Shown here one piece after another: positions 37,401-50,500 of a stretch of DNA of 64,000 nt. The DNA is from Antedon mediterranea (Eukaryota; Echinodermata; Crinoidea; Comatulida; Antedonidae), in the NCBI RefSeq assembly GCF_964355755.1, contig NC_092677.1, positions 8,809,001 to 8,873,000 on the forward strand. Reading direction: 5' to 3'. The translations under genes were made by a program, and so were the position numbers. The notes beneath the pieces are model-generated. The model was not told the origin of the DNA. It worked only from the letters and a program-made list of their open reading frames with translations, and ran no database searches. Within the stretch, counting starts at the first letter, position 1; each line of letters begins with the position of its first letter.

Positions 37401-40400
37401 AATGTATTTTCATTGTATGCAGTTGTTTATTTTTTTATTAATTGAAGACTTACTGCAGTATGTTCTGCGGACATTTTGATTGCATTGGCTGGCGGAACAA
37501 AACCAAGAACCAATCTTCTAAAGACCGGAAGATGAAATAACGACTGAGAAATAAACAAAAGCGGTAAAGTACCACAGTATGCAAATAATGAACACTGTAT
37601 TCTCTACTATTAAACAATTATAAACTTGTTTAATGTTTTTACAGTGATTAGAAGACAACCAACCTGAATAACGGCACTAAACCAACAAGTATTTCCAACA
37701 TTCTTGAGGCCGACTGGCCAACCATTCTCTCGCCGTCTGTCGTATGGATTTAGTGGGTCTAAGAACCAGCCACCATCACCACGCCGACGTTTACTTCCTG
37801 TACGGACTGATTCAGCAAGACTTTCTTCTAAAGCCCTGTAAATAAATAAAATTTTAATAAGATAAATAATGTGTTTTCAGTATGCAACACAATGGCAAAA
37901 TTCTACAGACATTGTAATCTTAAAATAAATAAAAGATTTTTTTGCCGCACACTGGGGCGCAAACATTTGTGTTTTGTTTGGTGTGAATTAAAAAGATAAA
38001 ACTCTGGAAGCGTTCCAAGGACACACCTAAGACACCATATGACAGGTGTTGTTTAAGGTCAGAAGATGACTGAACATCATGCATAGCAATATTCACTAGG
38101 CTATTTTTATTTAAAAAATCTGGATTGATTATCATATGAATGGAAACTTTCCTCAGTTTCTAGTTGGTGTGAATGGTTCTAGCATCTCATACACGCTTGT
38201 GTGTTCCTCTGGAGTTTATTTAATATTGTTTAATGTGAAACAGGTTTTTAGTCCTGTGACACCTACTAATAGGTGGATATATTACCTGCTGAGTTCTTGA
38301 TCCTCTGTAGACACGCCCTGAAGTGCCGCTGGCGGTCGAGTAGTATTAGCCTCTTGGAGACTCAGAGCAATTGCTCGTTCCAAATCATCCTGACCCTCTT
38401 TCTCATTCGTGAGGTCAATCACACCAGCTGTATAGGAAAGAATTTGTTTAATTTGATTATTTTATTCATTTTAAGTTTAAGTAAAACTGGTTCTACCGTA
38501 CAATGAATTATTTGTTTATAATACTTTGTCTTACTTGATTTATCATTCACATTTCTTGGTCCAATAAAAGCAGTATTGGTGGCAACATTTGCAGCGGGCG
38601 TTTCAAGTTTATCGGCTTGCGTCGTCAGAATTGCGATAGCCTGGTTCACATCACGTCCACTTGCTTCATAGGCTTGCTTGATCGTGCCATCATCTTTCAC
38701 ACCAGTCACTTCTTTGAGTTGGTTAATTGCTATCTCTTGATCCTGAGAAATGAGATATTAATTTTTTACATACAAATTTCTCATTATTTACTATAATACT
38801 TATCCTCACTAATGGTTAATGGTTATTGAATTCAGAAACAACACAAGACAGAGTTTTGAGTGCTGTAAAAACCAAGGGCAAAAGCAGATGCCATTGCCAG
38901 TACACAAAACTAAGTTATACTGTATGAGGATACAACCTTGTTGGTAATTAGGGTAGAAGTCCAATTATTTGTTTCTTTTAAAGATGTATTGTCCTCCAAA
39001 AACATGAAAAATGAAGTTTAATTAAATTAGACTTTGAAAAGGTTATTTTGTAGTTTTAATAAAGTGAATCACTTTCGTAAAAAAAAACGGAAAAAAATAA
39101 TGTTTTCACTTATAAAATAACATGATAAATGGTTAAATTCAACCAAAAATCCATTGGCTGCCAGCCAATTTGACCATTTTTTGCTTTAAATTCCAATTTT
39201 TTCAGGTAAATAAATTTTTTTTCGATCCAATTTTTGGTCGAAGTCAATAACTATTATGACATTAAAATGCCATATTCAACAACAAAAATTGTAAAAAAAT
39301 TTTTAACACTTTTTTTCTATGATAAAACAATATCATTCCAAATGATACACAAATTAAAACATCTGTAAGAATTCATGTCATCTATCCTCTGTTTGGTGTA
39401 CTGTTATACAGTACTGTAGCCCTCTTCATGCTGTTCTGTCTCTGGATAGGTCTACTTTACGCATGCAGTACAGTATTGTGGGGTGTCTCTGTCTCTCCAT
39501 ATTCAACATCTATGAATGCTGATGAAACTAACCTCTTGGCTTATCAATCTTACATATCTACTACGGCGTGTCACTGGCTTATTATAAGAATTAACAATAA
39601 AATCCTCCTCTATGCTCTCTGGTCTCAGAGAAGATTTGCTGTCAAGCAACACAGACATTACAATCAACGAAGATCTTAAACAAATTTCAAAAAGGCTATA
39701 TCCATCCAATAATTAATTTTCAATTAGGACAAAAAATACAGTTATACTCTTGAATACAGTGCATATACTACTGTACTGTCAACACAATTAATATCAACTG
39801 TTCACTGTTAGATAATCAACAGCCAATCAGTATATTGGATAGATAAAAGATAAATGATGATTGGTTGCTCTTTGTAAAATCCCCATAGGACTTATCACTG
39901 GCAAGGTATGTGGGGAATGTCCATCCTAATTTGGTGTTGCATCCACTGTTGACCTATGACTTATAACCTCACTAGTCATTAACTATGGCTAGACTTTTGA
40001 CCTGACCTGGTCTTGACATACATTACCATTTGGTAGGTTAGATTAACAAATAATAAATCAATAAAATTTACAGTATGACATCAACTGATTTGACATCAAT
40101 TGTTGATATGATAATTGATATTAATTAATCAATGATTATGTGTGAACATTACCCTTTTGGCTTGTCATCATTCAATAACATATTTTTGTTCTATATTTTG
40201 AATATAAAAATAATAAATCAATAAAATACATGACATTTACAGTATGACATCAACTGATTTGACATCAACTGATTTGACATCAACTGATTTGACATCAACT
40301 GTTGATATGATAATTGATATTAATTAATCAATTATTATGTGTGAACATTACCCTTTTGGCTTGTCATCATTCAATTAAACATAATTTTGTTCTATATTTT

Positions 40401-40988
40401 GAACATACATTTCTCCCAATTCTCATTATAATAATGTCTTTTCAATTATTAACATAATGTAATAACTAATATTTATACAGTATTATTATTATGGATGGGT
40501 TCATTCATTTATCATATGGCCTAATCTAAGCCCTACCAGGACTACTTTGTACTGGGAACTTACTGTATATAAATATTAAAAGCCTTTTTTTTACTTAAAT
40601 CTTCAGAAAAAAAAATAACCTTGATACATTTTCTTATCCTTCCATTGTTCAATATATTAATTGTAACACGCCTGTTAGTTACGTATTTTGTATTTTTAAA
40701 TTAATTAGGATTGAATGTACATCGAATCGTAGGCTAGGTCTACCTAGTCCTAGCTTATTACAGCGAACATTTAAGACAAGGCAAGAAGGAAAACACACCT
40801 GGTCCCACCGTTGAAAGGGGAAACGTTCGATTTGTACAAAATGTGAGCCTGGGAAAATACAACAAAATTAAATATAAATGCGTAATTTGGCAAACATTTT
40901 TATAACAAACATGAAAAGATAAAATTTTATATTAACTTACTTGTGCTAAATTCTTTTGTTGTTGGAAAATTGTGTGTTCCACCGTCAT
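28429..40988 (-). CDS. USP28: USP25/USP28-type ubiquitin-specific protease, 1116 aa
   Basis: 22 coding exons: 40941-40988, 38535-38742, 38286-38427, 37664-37835, 37454-37543, 37174-37314, 36954-37042, 36632-36705, 35937-36085, 35455-35582, 35050-35145, 34323-34691, 33746-33924, 33267-33337, 32550-32778, 31880-32062, 31326-31477, 30776-30954, 30284-30442, 29747-29870, 29361-29553, 28429-28604; all phases agree. Features: start [14 protein letters not shown]-like region (~17-60), ubiquitin-interacting motif [13 protein letters not shown] (~100-113), catalytic Cys183 in [45 protein letters not shown], and catalytic His671 in GHYWAYV followed by WLKFND. Length is close to vertebrate USP25/USP28. 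It removes ubiquitin from substrates in the nucleus or cytoplasm. Vertebrate USP25 and USP28 are paralogs, so this may be the pre-duplication form; the symbol is a family label. Confidence 0.93.
32862..33115 (+). repeat. SINE family 2 copy in USP intron
   Basis: tRNA-like head TGGCCGAGCGGTTAAGGC and AGGTTCAAAGG, then AAGTCTTCTCGGATAAGGAC, AGGTCCAGTGTACAC and GACTTTAAAGAATCCAG. A tRNA-derived SINE with a conserved core, not a tRNA gene. Confidence 0.75.
34730..34871. repeat. MITE family A copy in USP intron
   Basis: TTAAGCTCTGTCTAAACTA at the left and GATAGTGTAGACAGAGCTT at the right, with interior GATGTGCCCATATATGG and ATATTTGGGAGCATCAC. Confidence 0.75.
38978..39296. repeat. MITE family C copy in USP intron 1
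   Basis: Starts TTAAAGATGTATTGTCCTCC, then CCATTGGCTGCCAGCCAATT and TTTTCAGGTAAATAAA. Opposite orientation to the copy at 4642-4970. The far terminal repeat is not recognisable. Confidence 0.6.
40045..40405. repeat. Tandem duplication in USP intron 1 with a short internal repeat
   Basis: A segment with AATAATAAATCAATAAAA... TGTGAACATTACCCTTTTGG is present twice. The second copy has ACATCAACTGATTTG repeated in tandem. Confidence 0.75.
40799..40848 (-). other. Candidate 50-nt cassette exon in USP intron 1
   Basis: Flanked on the minus strand by a pyrimidine-rich acceptor (GTATTTTCCCAG) and a GT donor (ACCAG/gtgtgt). Exon 1 joins exon 2 in frame without it. Its 50 nt would shift the frame and create an early TAG in exon 2, so if used it would act as an unproductive exon. 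It could also belong to another 5' UTR. Confidence 0.3.
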
Positions 40989-41508
40989 TTTATTTCAACA
41001 AAAATACTGCCTTCCGATCCTTCTTTCGACTAGGCATGTGTCTTGTATACAAAATACATTAGGTAGGTTAATTAACAATCTGTCCCCCTCACTTTTTCAT
41101 AGATTTATGATTAAAAAATAACGAATACAACTACATATTTCCAATTTAATTAAAGATTGTAATAAATAATAGATTTTTTAAATTACAAAATACATTTTGA
41201 ATGTTTTTGTTAAAAATAAGATTTAACTAATTATCTTTACTTGCAAAAACAGTGGGAGTGAGTAAAACAGAATAGCGAATTATTTAAAATGAAGTTCCGA
41301 ATGTTATGATACAGAAAGTCTAATTGGATGATATCAGAAGTATAGTTTTTATTTTGGAATTTAGACCAATCGTTAATGAGTTTGGTAAACAACTTTCTGA
41401 TGAAAAATGGCTGCCTCCTGTTGATGTGGAACCAAACTGACGACGCAATTATTGACAAAATATAGGCTAACTTAGGCATAAATAATTATTCTGATTATAG
41501 ATTTAACC
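40989..41508. promoter_or_regulatory. Shared divergent promoter region of USP25/28-like and GPHR genes
   Basis: The two start codons (40988 minus, 41509 plus) lie 520 bp apart, back to back, with no other gene between. The interval is AT-rich with no obvious TATA box. Use as a bidirectional promoter is inferred from spacing. Confidence 0.55.
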
Positions 41509-44500
41509 ATGGCTTTTATGCTAGACTCATTTGTAATGTTTACTACCCAGGTACGTGTAGCATACAAAGAGAATGATAAAAGGCTAGGCCACACTTAGGC
41601 TAGGCTAGGCGTATCATATCATCATTCATGATCACCCTACAGGACCATATCGTCTCCGTCTCTGGTCAGTACAGCAGTGTTTCTTCCTACCGTTTCGGCC
41701 TAGCTAGGCTAGACTATAGAGTCATACAGTTCAATCAAGTAGTCCCACGTTAGACCTAGCCAACAAACAGATCTTTAATAAATGTGTGCCCTCTCTATTT
41801 TTTTTCTTGTTTTATACAATTTAAAGCATTATTTATTGTATTTTTTAGATTCTGTTTTTTCTTGGTGGTTGGGTTTTCTTCATGCGAGAGCTTTTCAGAA
41901 ACTATGAGGTGAGGACTTTTCAATATGGTCTACATTTTGTCTATTAGCACCCTAATAATAGTGTTAGCAATGCTAAGTAAAAGAAACCGTATCTAGTACC
42001 GTTGAACGATCTTGTCTGACTTTTTTGACAGAACGAATGGAAAAGAGTATACCAGTACACATTTCACAATCTAAATTCCTGGAAAACAGTTGTTACAATT
42101 CATTTATAATTTTTTTTATTGTTTAATTTTTGTTTCAAAGGTTCATCATAATCTTGTTCAGCTCATTTTCTCTGTGACCTTTGCACTTTCATGTACAATG
42201 TTTGAACTTATAATCTTTGAAATCATTGGATTCCTAAATTCCAGGTAAGAAGATTGTTATTTTCAATATTGTAGGATGTTTTTGTTAAATCTGCCAATTT
42301 TACATTATCACCTTTCACAATAAAGTAAAATTATTATTATTATTAACCTAAATTAGAGGTAAAACTGTAATTAATAATGATTACTATTTTATATCTCATC
42401 ATTATCAAAAGGTTTTAATTAGTTTTTCTATTTCTTATTTTAATAATAGCTCCCGACTTTTCCATTGGAAGTTGGATTTGTATGCCATTCTATTTACTTT
42501 GATCGTTGTACAGCCATTTTATATTGCTTATTATATTGTCAGTAATGTCAGGTTTGGTGAGTACAGTAAACACAATCAAATTAATATTTGTTTCAATTTA
42601 AATTAAACTTAACTTTTTTGTGTAATAAACTTGGTATACATAATGTAAATCATAATTCTTAATATTTTTTATTAAAGATTCAAAGAAATTAACAAAAAGA
42701 AGCAAAAACACAGAAAGTAAAGTCTTGCATTAGGAAAAAACCAAAAAATGGTTCAATGCATTTACATCATTTACTTTTACCAGTCTAGCTCCCTCCATTA
42801 AGCCGCATAAGTTTGCCTTTCAATGCTGTTGTGGGCCCCTAACCCCTAACCCTAACCCCCCCTAACCCCCCCTAACCCTAACCCCTAACCCTAACTTCGA
42901 AGTGCCTAATATGTTGATCTGTTTATGTGTATTTTCTTTTCAGTCCAAAGACGATATACTACCATCTTAATGCTGACTGTATCAGCTTGGCTGGTGTACA
43001 TTTACTTTTTCTGGAAGCTGGGCGATCCATTTCCTATTTTGAGCCGACATCATGGTAAATTATTTTCCCATATTTCTCTTCATTTTTTAAAGATCTAAAA
43101 TATTTAACGATGTTGTGTAGTGAATATTCATATAAACTTTTTCTCCTGATATGTTTTGAAATTATGTTTTTTTTTTTTTTCAATTTAGGAATATTGTCAA
43201 TCGAACAGGTGATAAGTCGTGTAGGTGTTATCGGTGTGACGTTGATGGCGCTGTTATCTGGCTTTGGTGCCGTTAATTGTCCATATACCTACTTAGCCTA
43301 TTTTATACGGTAAGTACCAGAATTTTAGCTGTAATATTTGTTATCTTTTTATTACAGTAAAATGAATTACAATAGAACACAAAAAAATGTCCTTTTATAG
43401 GGGTGTCCCCTGAATAGGGGTGTCTCATGAATAGGGGTATCCCCTTAATAAAGGTATCCCCTGAATTGGGGTGTCCCCTGAATAGGGGTGTCTCATGAAT
43501 AGGGGTGTCCCCTGAATTGGGGTTGGCCATAGTGTTTAAAGATATATTGCCCGTCTTTCGGTTCACAAGAATATGTCCCCTTAATAAAGGTATCACATGA
43601 ATAGGGGTGTCCCATGAATAGGGGTGTTCTATGAATAGGGGTGTCTCATGAATAGGGGTGTCCCCTGAATTGGGGTTGGCCATAGTGTTTAAAGATATAT
43701 TGCCCGTCTTTCGGTTCACAAGAATATGTCCCCTTAATAAAGGTATCGCATGAATAGGGGTGTCCCATGAATAGGGGTGTCTCATGAATAGGGGTGTCCC
43801 CTGAATTGGGGTTGGCCATAGTGTTTAAAGATATATTGCCCCTCTTTTGGTTCACAAGAATATGTCCCCTTAATAAAGGTATCCCCTGAATTGGGGTGTC
43901 CCATGAATAGGGGTGTCCCATGAATAGGGGTGTCCCCTGAATTGGGGTTGGCCATAGTGTTTAAAGATATATTGCCCGTCTTTTGGTTCACAAGAATATG
44001 TCCCCTTAATAAAGGTATCCCATGAATAGGGGTGTCCCATGAATAGGGGTGTCTCATGAATAGGGGTGTCCCCTGAATTGGGGTTGGCCATAGTGTTTAA
44101 AGATATATTGCCCGTCTTTCGGTTCACAAGAATATGTCCCCTTAATAAAGGTATCCCATGAATAGGAGTGTTCTATGAATAGGGGTGTCTCATGAATAGG
44201 GATGTCCCATGAATTGGGGTTGGCCATAGTGTTTAAAGATATATTGCCCGTCTTTTGGTTCACAAGAATATGTCCCCTTAATAAAGGTATCCCATGAATA
44301 GGGGTGTTCTATGAATAGGGGTGTCTCATGAATAGGGGTGTCCCCTGAATTGGGGTTGGCCATAGTGTTTAAAGATATATTGCCCGTCTTTTGGTTCACA
44401 AGAATATGTCCCCTTAATAAAGGTATCCCATGAATAGGGGTGTTCTATGAATAGGGGTGTCTCATGAATAGGAGTGTCCCCTGAATAGGGGTTGGCCATA

Positions 44501-47500
44501 GTGTTTAAAGATATATTGCCCGTCTTTTGGTTCACAAGAATATGTCCCCTTAATAAAGGTATCCCATGAATAGGGGTGTTCTATGAATAGGGGTGTCTCA
44601 TGAATAGGAGTGTCCCCTGAATAGGGGTTGGCCATAGTGTTTAAAGATATATTGCCCGTCTTTCGGTTCACAAGAATATGTCCCCTTAATAAAGGTATCC
44701 CATGAATAGGGGTGTTCTATGAATAGGGGTGTCTCATGAATAGGAGTGTCCCCTGAATAGGGGTTGGCCATAGTGTTTAAAGATATATTGCCCGTCTTTT
44801 GGTTCACAAGAATATGTCCCCTTAATAAAGGTATCCCATGAATAGGGGTGTTCTATGAATAGGGGTGTCTCATGAATAGGGGTGTCCCCTGAATTGGGGT
44901 TGGCCATAGTGTTTAAAGATATATTGCCCGTCTTTTGGTTCACAAGAATATGTCCCCTTAATAAAGGTATCCCATGAATAGGGGTGTTCTATGAATAGGG
45001 GTGTCTCATGAATAGGAGTGTCCCCTGAATAGGGGTTGGCCATAGTGTTTAAAGATATATTGCCCGTCTTTTGGTTCACAAGAATATGTCCCCTTAATAA
45101 AGGTATCCCATGAATTGGGGTGTTCTATGAATAGGGGTGTCTCATGAATAGGAGTGTCCCCTGAATAGGGGTTGGCCATAGTGTTTAAAGATATATTGCC
45201 CGTCTTTCGGTTCACAAGAATATGTCCCCTTAATAAAGGTATCCCATGAATAGGGGTGTTCTATGAATAGGGGTGTCTCATGAATAGGAGTGTCCCCTGA
45301 ATAGGGGTTGGCCATAGTGTTTAAAGATATATTGCCCGTCTTTTGGTTCACAAGAATATGTCCCCTTAATAAAGGTATCCCATGAATAGGGGTGTTCTAT
45401 GAATAGGGGTGTCTCATGAATAGGGGTGTCCCCTGAATTGGGGTTGGCCATAGTGTTTAAAGATATATTGCCCGTCTTTTGGTTCACAAGAATATGTCCC
45501 CTTAATAAAGGTATCCCATGAATAGGGGTGTCCCATGAATAGGGGTGTCTCATGAATAGGGGTGTCCCCTGAATTGGGGTTGGCCATAGTGTTTAAAGAT
45601 ATATTGCCCGTCTTTCGGTTCACAAGAATATGTCCCCTTAATAAAGGTATCCCATGAATAGGGGTGTTCTATGAATAGGGGTGTCTCATGAATAGGGATG
45701 TCCCATGAATTGGGGTTGGCCATAGTGTTTAAAGATATATTGCCCGTCTTTTGGTTCACAAGAATATGTCCCCTTAATAAAGGTATCCCATGAATAGGGG
45801 TGTTCTATGAATAGGGGTGTCTCATGAATAGGGGTGTCCCCTGAATTGGGGTTGGCCATAGTGTTTAAAGATATATTGCCCGTCTTTTGGTTCACAAGAA
45901 TATGTCCCCTTAATAAAGGTATCCCATGAATAGGGGTGTTCTATGAATAGGGGTGTCTCATGAATAGGAGTGTCCCCTGAATAGGGGTTGGCCATAGTGT
46001 TTAAAGATATATTGCCCGTCTTTTGGTTCACAAGAATATGTCCCCTTAATAAAGGTATCCCATGAATAGGGGTGTTCTATGAATAGGGGTGTCTCATGAA
46101 TAGGAGTGTCCCCTGAATAGGGGTTGGCCATAGTGTTTAAAGATATATTGCCCGTCTTTCGGTTCACAAGAATATGTCCCCTTAATAAAGGTATCCCATG
46201 AATAGGGGTGTTCTATGAATAGGGGTGTCTCATGAATAGGAGTGTCCCCTGAATAGGGGTTGGCCATAGTGTTTAAAGATATATTGCCCGTCTTTTGGTT
46301 CACAAGAATATGTCCCCTTAATAAAGGTATCCCATGAATAGGGGTGTTCTATGAATAGGGGTGTCTCATGAATAGGGGTGTCCCCTGAATTGGGGTTGGC
46401 CATAGTGTTTAAAGATATATTGCCCGTCTTTTGGTTCACAAGAATATGTCCCCTTAATAAAGGTATCCCATGAATAGGGGTGTTCTATGAATAGGGGTGT
46501 CTCATGAATAGGAGTGTCCCCTGAATAGGGGTTGGCCATAGTGTTTAAAGATATATTGCCCGTCTTTTGGTTCACAAGAATATGTCCCCTTAATAAAGGT
46601 ATCCCATGAATTGGGGTGTTCTATGAATAGGGGTGTCTCATGAATAGGAGTGTCCCCTGAATAGGGGTTGGCCATAGTGTTTAAAGATATATTGCCCGTC
46701 TTTCGGTTCACAAGAATATGTCCCCTTAATAAAGGTATCCCATGAATAGGGGTGTTCTATGAATAGGGGTGTCTCATGAATAGGAGTGTCCCCTGAATAG
46801 GGGTTGGCCATAGTGTTTAAAGATATATTGCCCGTCTTTTGGTTCACAAGAATATGTCCCCTTAATAAAGGTATCCCATGAATAGGGGTGTTCTATGAAT
46901 AGGGGTGTCTCATGAATAGGGGTGTCCCCTGAATTGGGGTTGGCCATAGTGTTTAAAGATATATTGCCCGTCTTTTGGTTCACAAGAATATGTCCCCTTA
47001 ATAAAGGTATCCCATGAATAGGGGTGTCCCATGAATAGGGGTGTCTCATGAATAGGGGTGTCCCCTTAATAGGGGTATCCCCTTAATAGGGGTATCCCAT
47101 GAATAGGGGTGTCCCATGAATAGGGGTGTCTCATGAATAGGGGTATCCCATGAATAGGGGTGTCCCCTTAATAGGGGTATCCCATGAATAGGGGTGTCTC
47201 ATGAATAGGGGTGTCCCCTTAATAGGGGTATCCCATGAATAGGGGTGTCTCATGAATAGGGGTGTCCCCTTAATAGAGGTATCCCATGAATAGGGGTGTC
47301 CCCTGAATAGGGGTATCCCATGAATAGGGGTGTCTCATGAATAGGGGTGTCCCCTTAATAAAGGTATCCCATGAATAGGGGTGTCCCCTGAATAGGGGTA
47401 TCCCATGAATAGGGGTGTCTCATGAATAGGGGTGTCCCCTTAATAAAGGTATCCCATGAATAGGGGTGTCTCATGAATAGGGGTGTCCCCTTAATAGAGG

Positions 47501-50500
47501 TATCCCATGAATAGGGGTGTCCCCTGAATAGGGGTATCCCATGAATAGGGGTGTCTCATGAATAGGGGTGTCCCCTTAATAAAGGTATCCCATGAATAGG
47601 GGTGTCCCCTGAATAGGGGTATCCCATGAATAGGGGTGTCTCATGAATAGGGGTGTCCCCTTAATAAAGGTATCCCATGAATAGGGGTGTCCCATGAATA
47701 GGGGTGTTCTATGAATAGGGGTGTCTCATGAATAGGGGTGTCCCCTGAATTGGGGTATCCCATGAATAGAGGTGTTCTATGAATAGGGGTGTCTCATGAA
47801 TAGGGATGTCCCCTTAATAGGGGTATCCCATGAATAGGGGTGTTCTATGAATAGGGGTGTCTCATGAATAGGGGTGTCCCCTGAATTGGGGTTGGCCATA
47901 GTGTTTAAAGATATATTGCCCGTCTTTTGGTTCACAAGAATATGTCCCCTTAATAAAGGTATCCCATGAATAGGGGTGTCCCATGAATAGGGGTGTCTCA
48001 TGAATAGGGGTATCCCATGAATAGGGGTGTCCCATGAATAGGGGTGTCTCATGAATAGGGGTATCCCATGAATAGGGGTGTCCCCTTAATAGGGGTATCC
48101 ATGAATAGGGGTGTCTCATGAATAGGGGTGTCCCCTTAATAGGGGTATCCCATGAATAGGGGTGTCTCATGAATAGGGGTGTCCCCTTAATAGAGGTATC
48201 CCATGAATAGAGGTGTCTCATGAATAGGGGTGTCCCCTTAATAGGGGTGTCCCAAAGAAGGGGTTTTTACTGTATTAACCGTTTCGGCAGACCAAATTAA
48301 GCATTGGTACTAGATTTAATCCGATGGCTATATAAGAAATTTGTAGAAATGGATTCTTTATAAAATATATAAATTGTTGGTAATTTACCTATACTTTATA
48401 TATTTTTGTTTATTGCATATTGTTGTTTAGTCATGTGACAGCTACAGACATCCAAGCTCATGAAAGAAAACTATTACAGGTCGTTGACATGATTTTGACA
48501 AAAAAGAAAAGGTAAACAATCTTGCTATATCACACACTTTTCTCATCTACAGTGTCAATTACTGGGTTCTTTTCTGATTTAACAATTCATCTCATTGTTA
48601 GTTCACTCCAATATGAATATAATAAGAGCGAGATGAGCTACCTATTTCTACCTACCTAGTTGAGTTTTTGTTTCTCCTTTTTAAGACTAGCATTAGTGGA
48701 ACGTGATCGGATAAACAACACCACATCACGTACTAAGAGCAGTATATGGGGAATGATCACAAGTGTTACCTCAACTACAGAGGGCAGTATCCTTATAATT
48801 ATCGTTTTCTATGATTCACAGCTTGTGCATATTTTAAATATAAATCCAGCATGTCTATCAGAATAGTAGAGATTACCTCTGTGTTCAGATTCAATTCACA
48901 TTCATACATCATACTCATCCACCAACCAATAAACTCAAACTTTTTATTGAAACCTCAGCCCCTGTCAGGTTCTGGTTTTGTGTTTGTTGTCCGTTTGTCC
49001 GTTTTGCCTTGACTTTTACATTCAGATACTTCACAACTGCAGCAAGAAATAAGTGGTTATGAAGAACTCAGTCGGCAGTTGTTTATAGAACTAATCGACC
49101 TTCAAAATACTAGGGTCAGACATTTATGTTTTATATAGTACATACCATAAAATCCTTAGTTTGCAGAATATTATGGGTGGGGTACAGTATTAAAATATAC
49201 TGGGAAGTTTTTAAACTAAAGTACATTTTAGATATTCCTAGTAATATATACAGTAATTGGAAGTCATGATTTTCAAAAATATATTTTTAGCTCTACAGCT
49301 CACTATGTCGGTCGGTCGGTAAACACTAACTCAAATTTGAGCACGCGACTGCAGCCATGTATATGGCCTTGTTTTAAGTTTGTAGAAAAATTCTATAAAA
49401 ATATCAGGACAATTTCTTTTTACATTTAAGGCAAGAACAGAGTATTCTAAAACATTAAAAGGTCGATTCTTCAATCTGATGGGCTATGTGTTCTCGTTGT
49501 ATTGTACTTGGAAAATCACCATCAGCACGATAAATATAGTGTTTGATCGAGTTGGAAAGAAAGACCCAGTAACAAAAGGATTTGAAATCGTGGTAGAATG
49601 GTTAGGTATACAGTTGGATGTAAGTATATGTTTAAATTACTCATACATTTACTTATAGTCTTCATTGTTTACTTGGTGCATTGATCCCTTTGCAGCTCAA
49701 AATGAAGCTATACTGGGACTGGGTGCAGATGCGTCGGAGTCTAAATGTGGAAATATATATACAGTATATAAAATGTAGTAAAGTTTGGAAATTATTGGAA
49801 TATGTTTTGATTCCATTATTATTATTGAGTATTGAATTTTTTTATACATTATGATTCAATTATGCCAACTCTCTTGTTATCTTTTTATATAGTTACTATT
49901 ATTTTATTTTTTTTGGAAATATTCTTTTTTTCAAACCAACAATTAGTAAACTAACCTTCTTGATAGTTACTATTGTTTGTAATACAGCTTAAGTATTATA
50001 GGTATGACATGCAATGTGTGCCAAACGTTTTTATTTTATGAATGCTGGGCCAAATCAAATTCTTATTTCCATCAATGAGATAACCTTGTATAAGGTCAAG
50101 ATTTCAACAAAAACATTTTGAAGGTGATTTTATTATAATTTACCATACATTAACGTCATTCATCACTTTTTTTATCTGTTTTTCCTTATTTTTTGCAGGT
50201 AGAGTTTTGGTCGCAACAAGTGTCTTTCATTTTAGTCGGTATTATTATTGTCACTTCAATACGAGGTCTTTTAATCAAGTTAACAAAGGTAATACATTTT
50301 TACCATAATTAATAATTTTCATTATTATTGTTAGAGATTTCCTCTCCTTAAAATACTGATCACATAACTTCGTTATCGTCAGTTTTTTACAAATACTGAT
50401 CTTGTTTTTTGCAGTTTTTTTATACAATTTCCAGTAGCAAGTCTTCCAATGTTATTGTTTTATGCTTAGCACAAATTATGGTAAGTATTAACACCATCCT

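Noticed and set aside
42836-42895. Chromosome end
   Set aside because: The telomere-like tract is short, impure and inside an intron with conserved exons on both sides.
43303-48221. Many open frames of 69-160 codons on the minus strand with [17 protein letters not shown]-like repeats
   Set aside because: They are translations of the 17/136-bp minisatellite, which happens to lack stops in that frame. The unit of 136 bp shifts frame at every copy, and the array lies in a GPHR intron.
43390-48260. Regular repeats with variable segments, superficially CRISPR-like
   Set aside because: Units abut without spacers, the period is 17 bp, and the setting is an animal intron.
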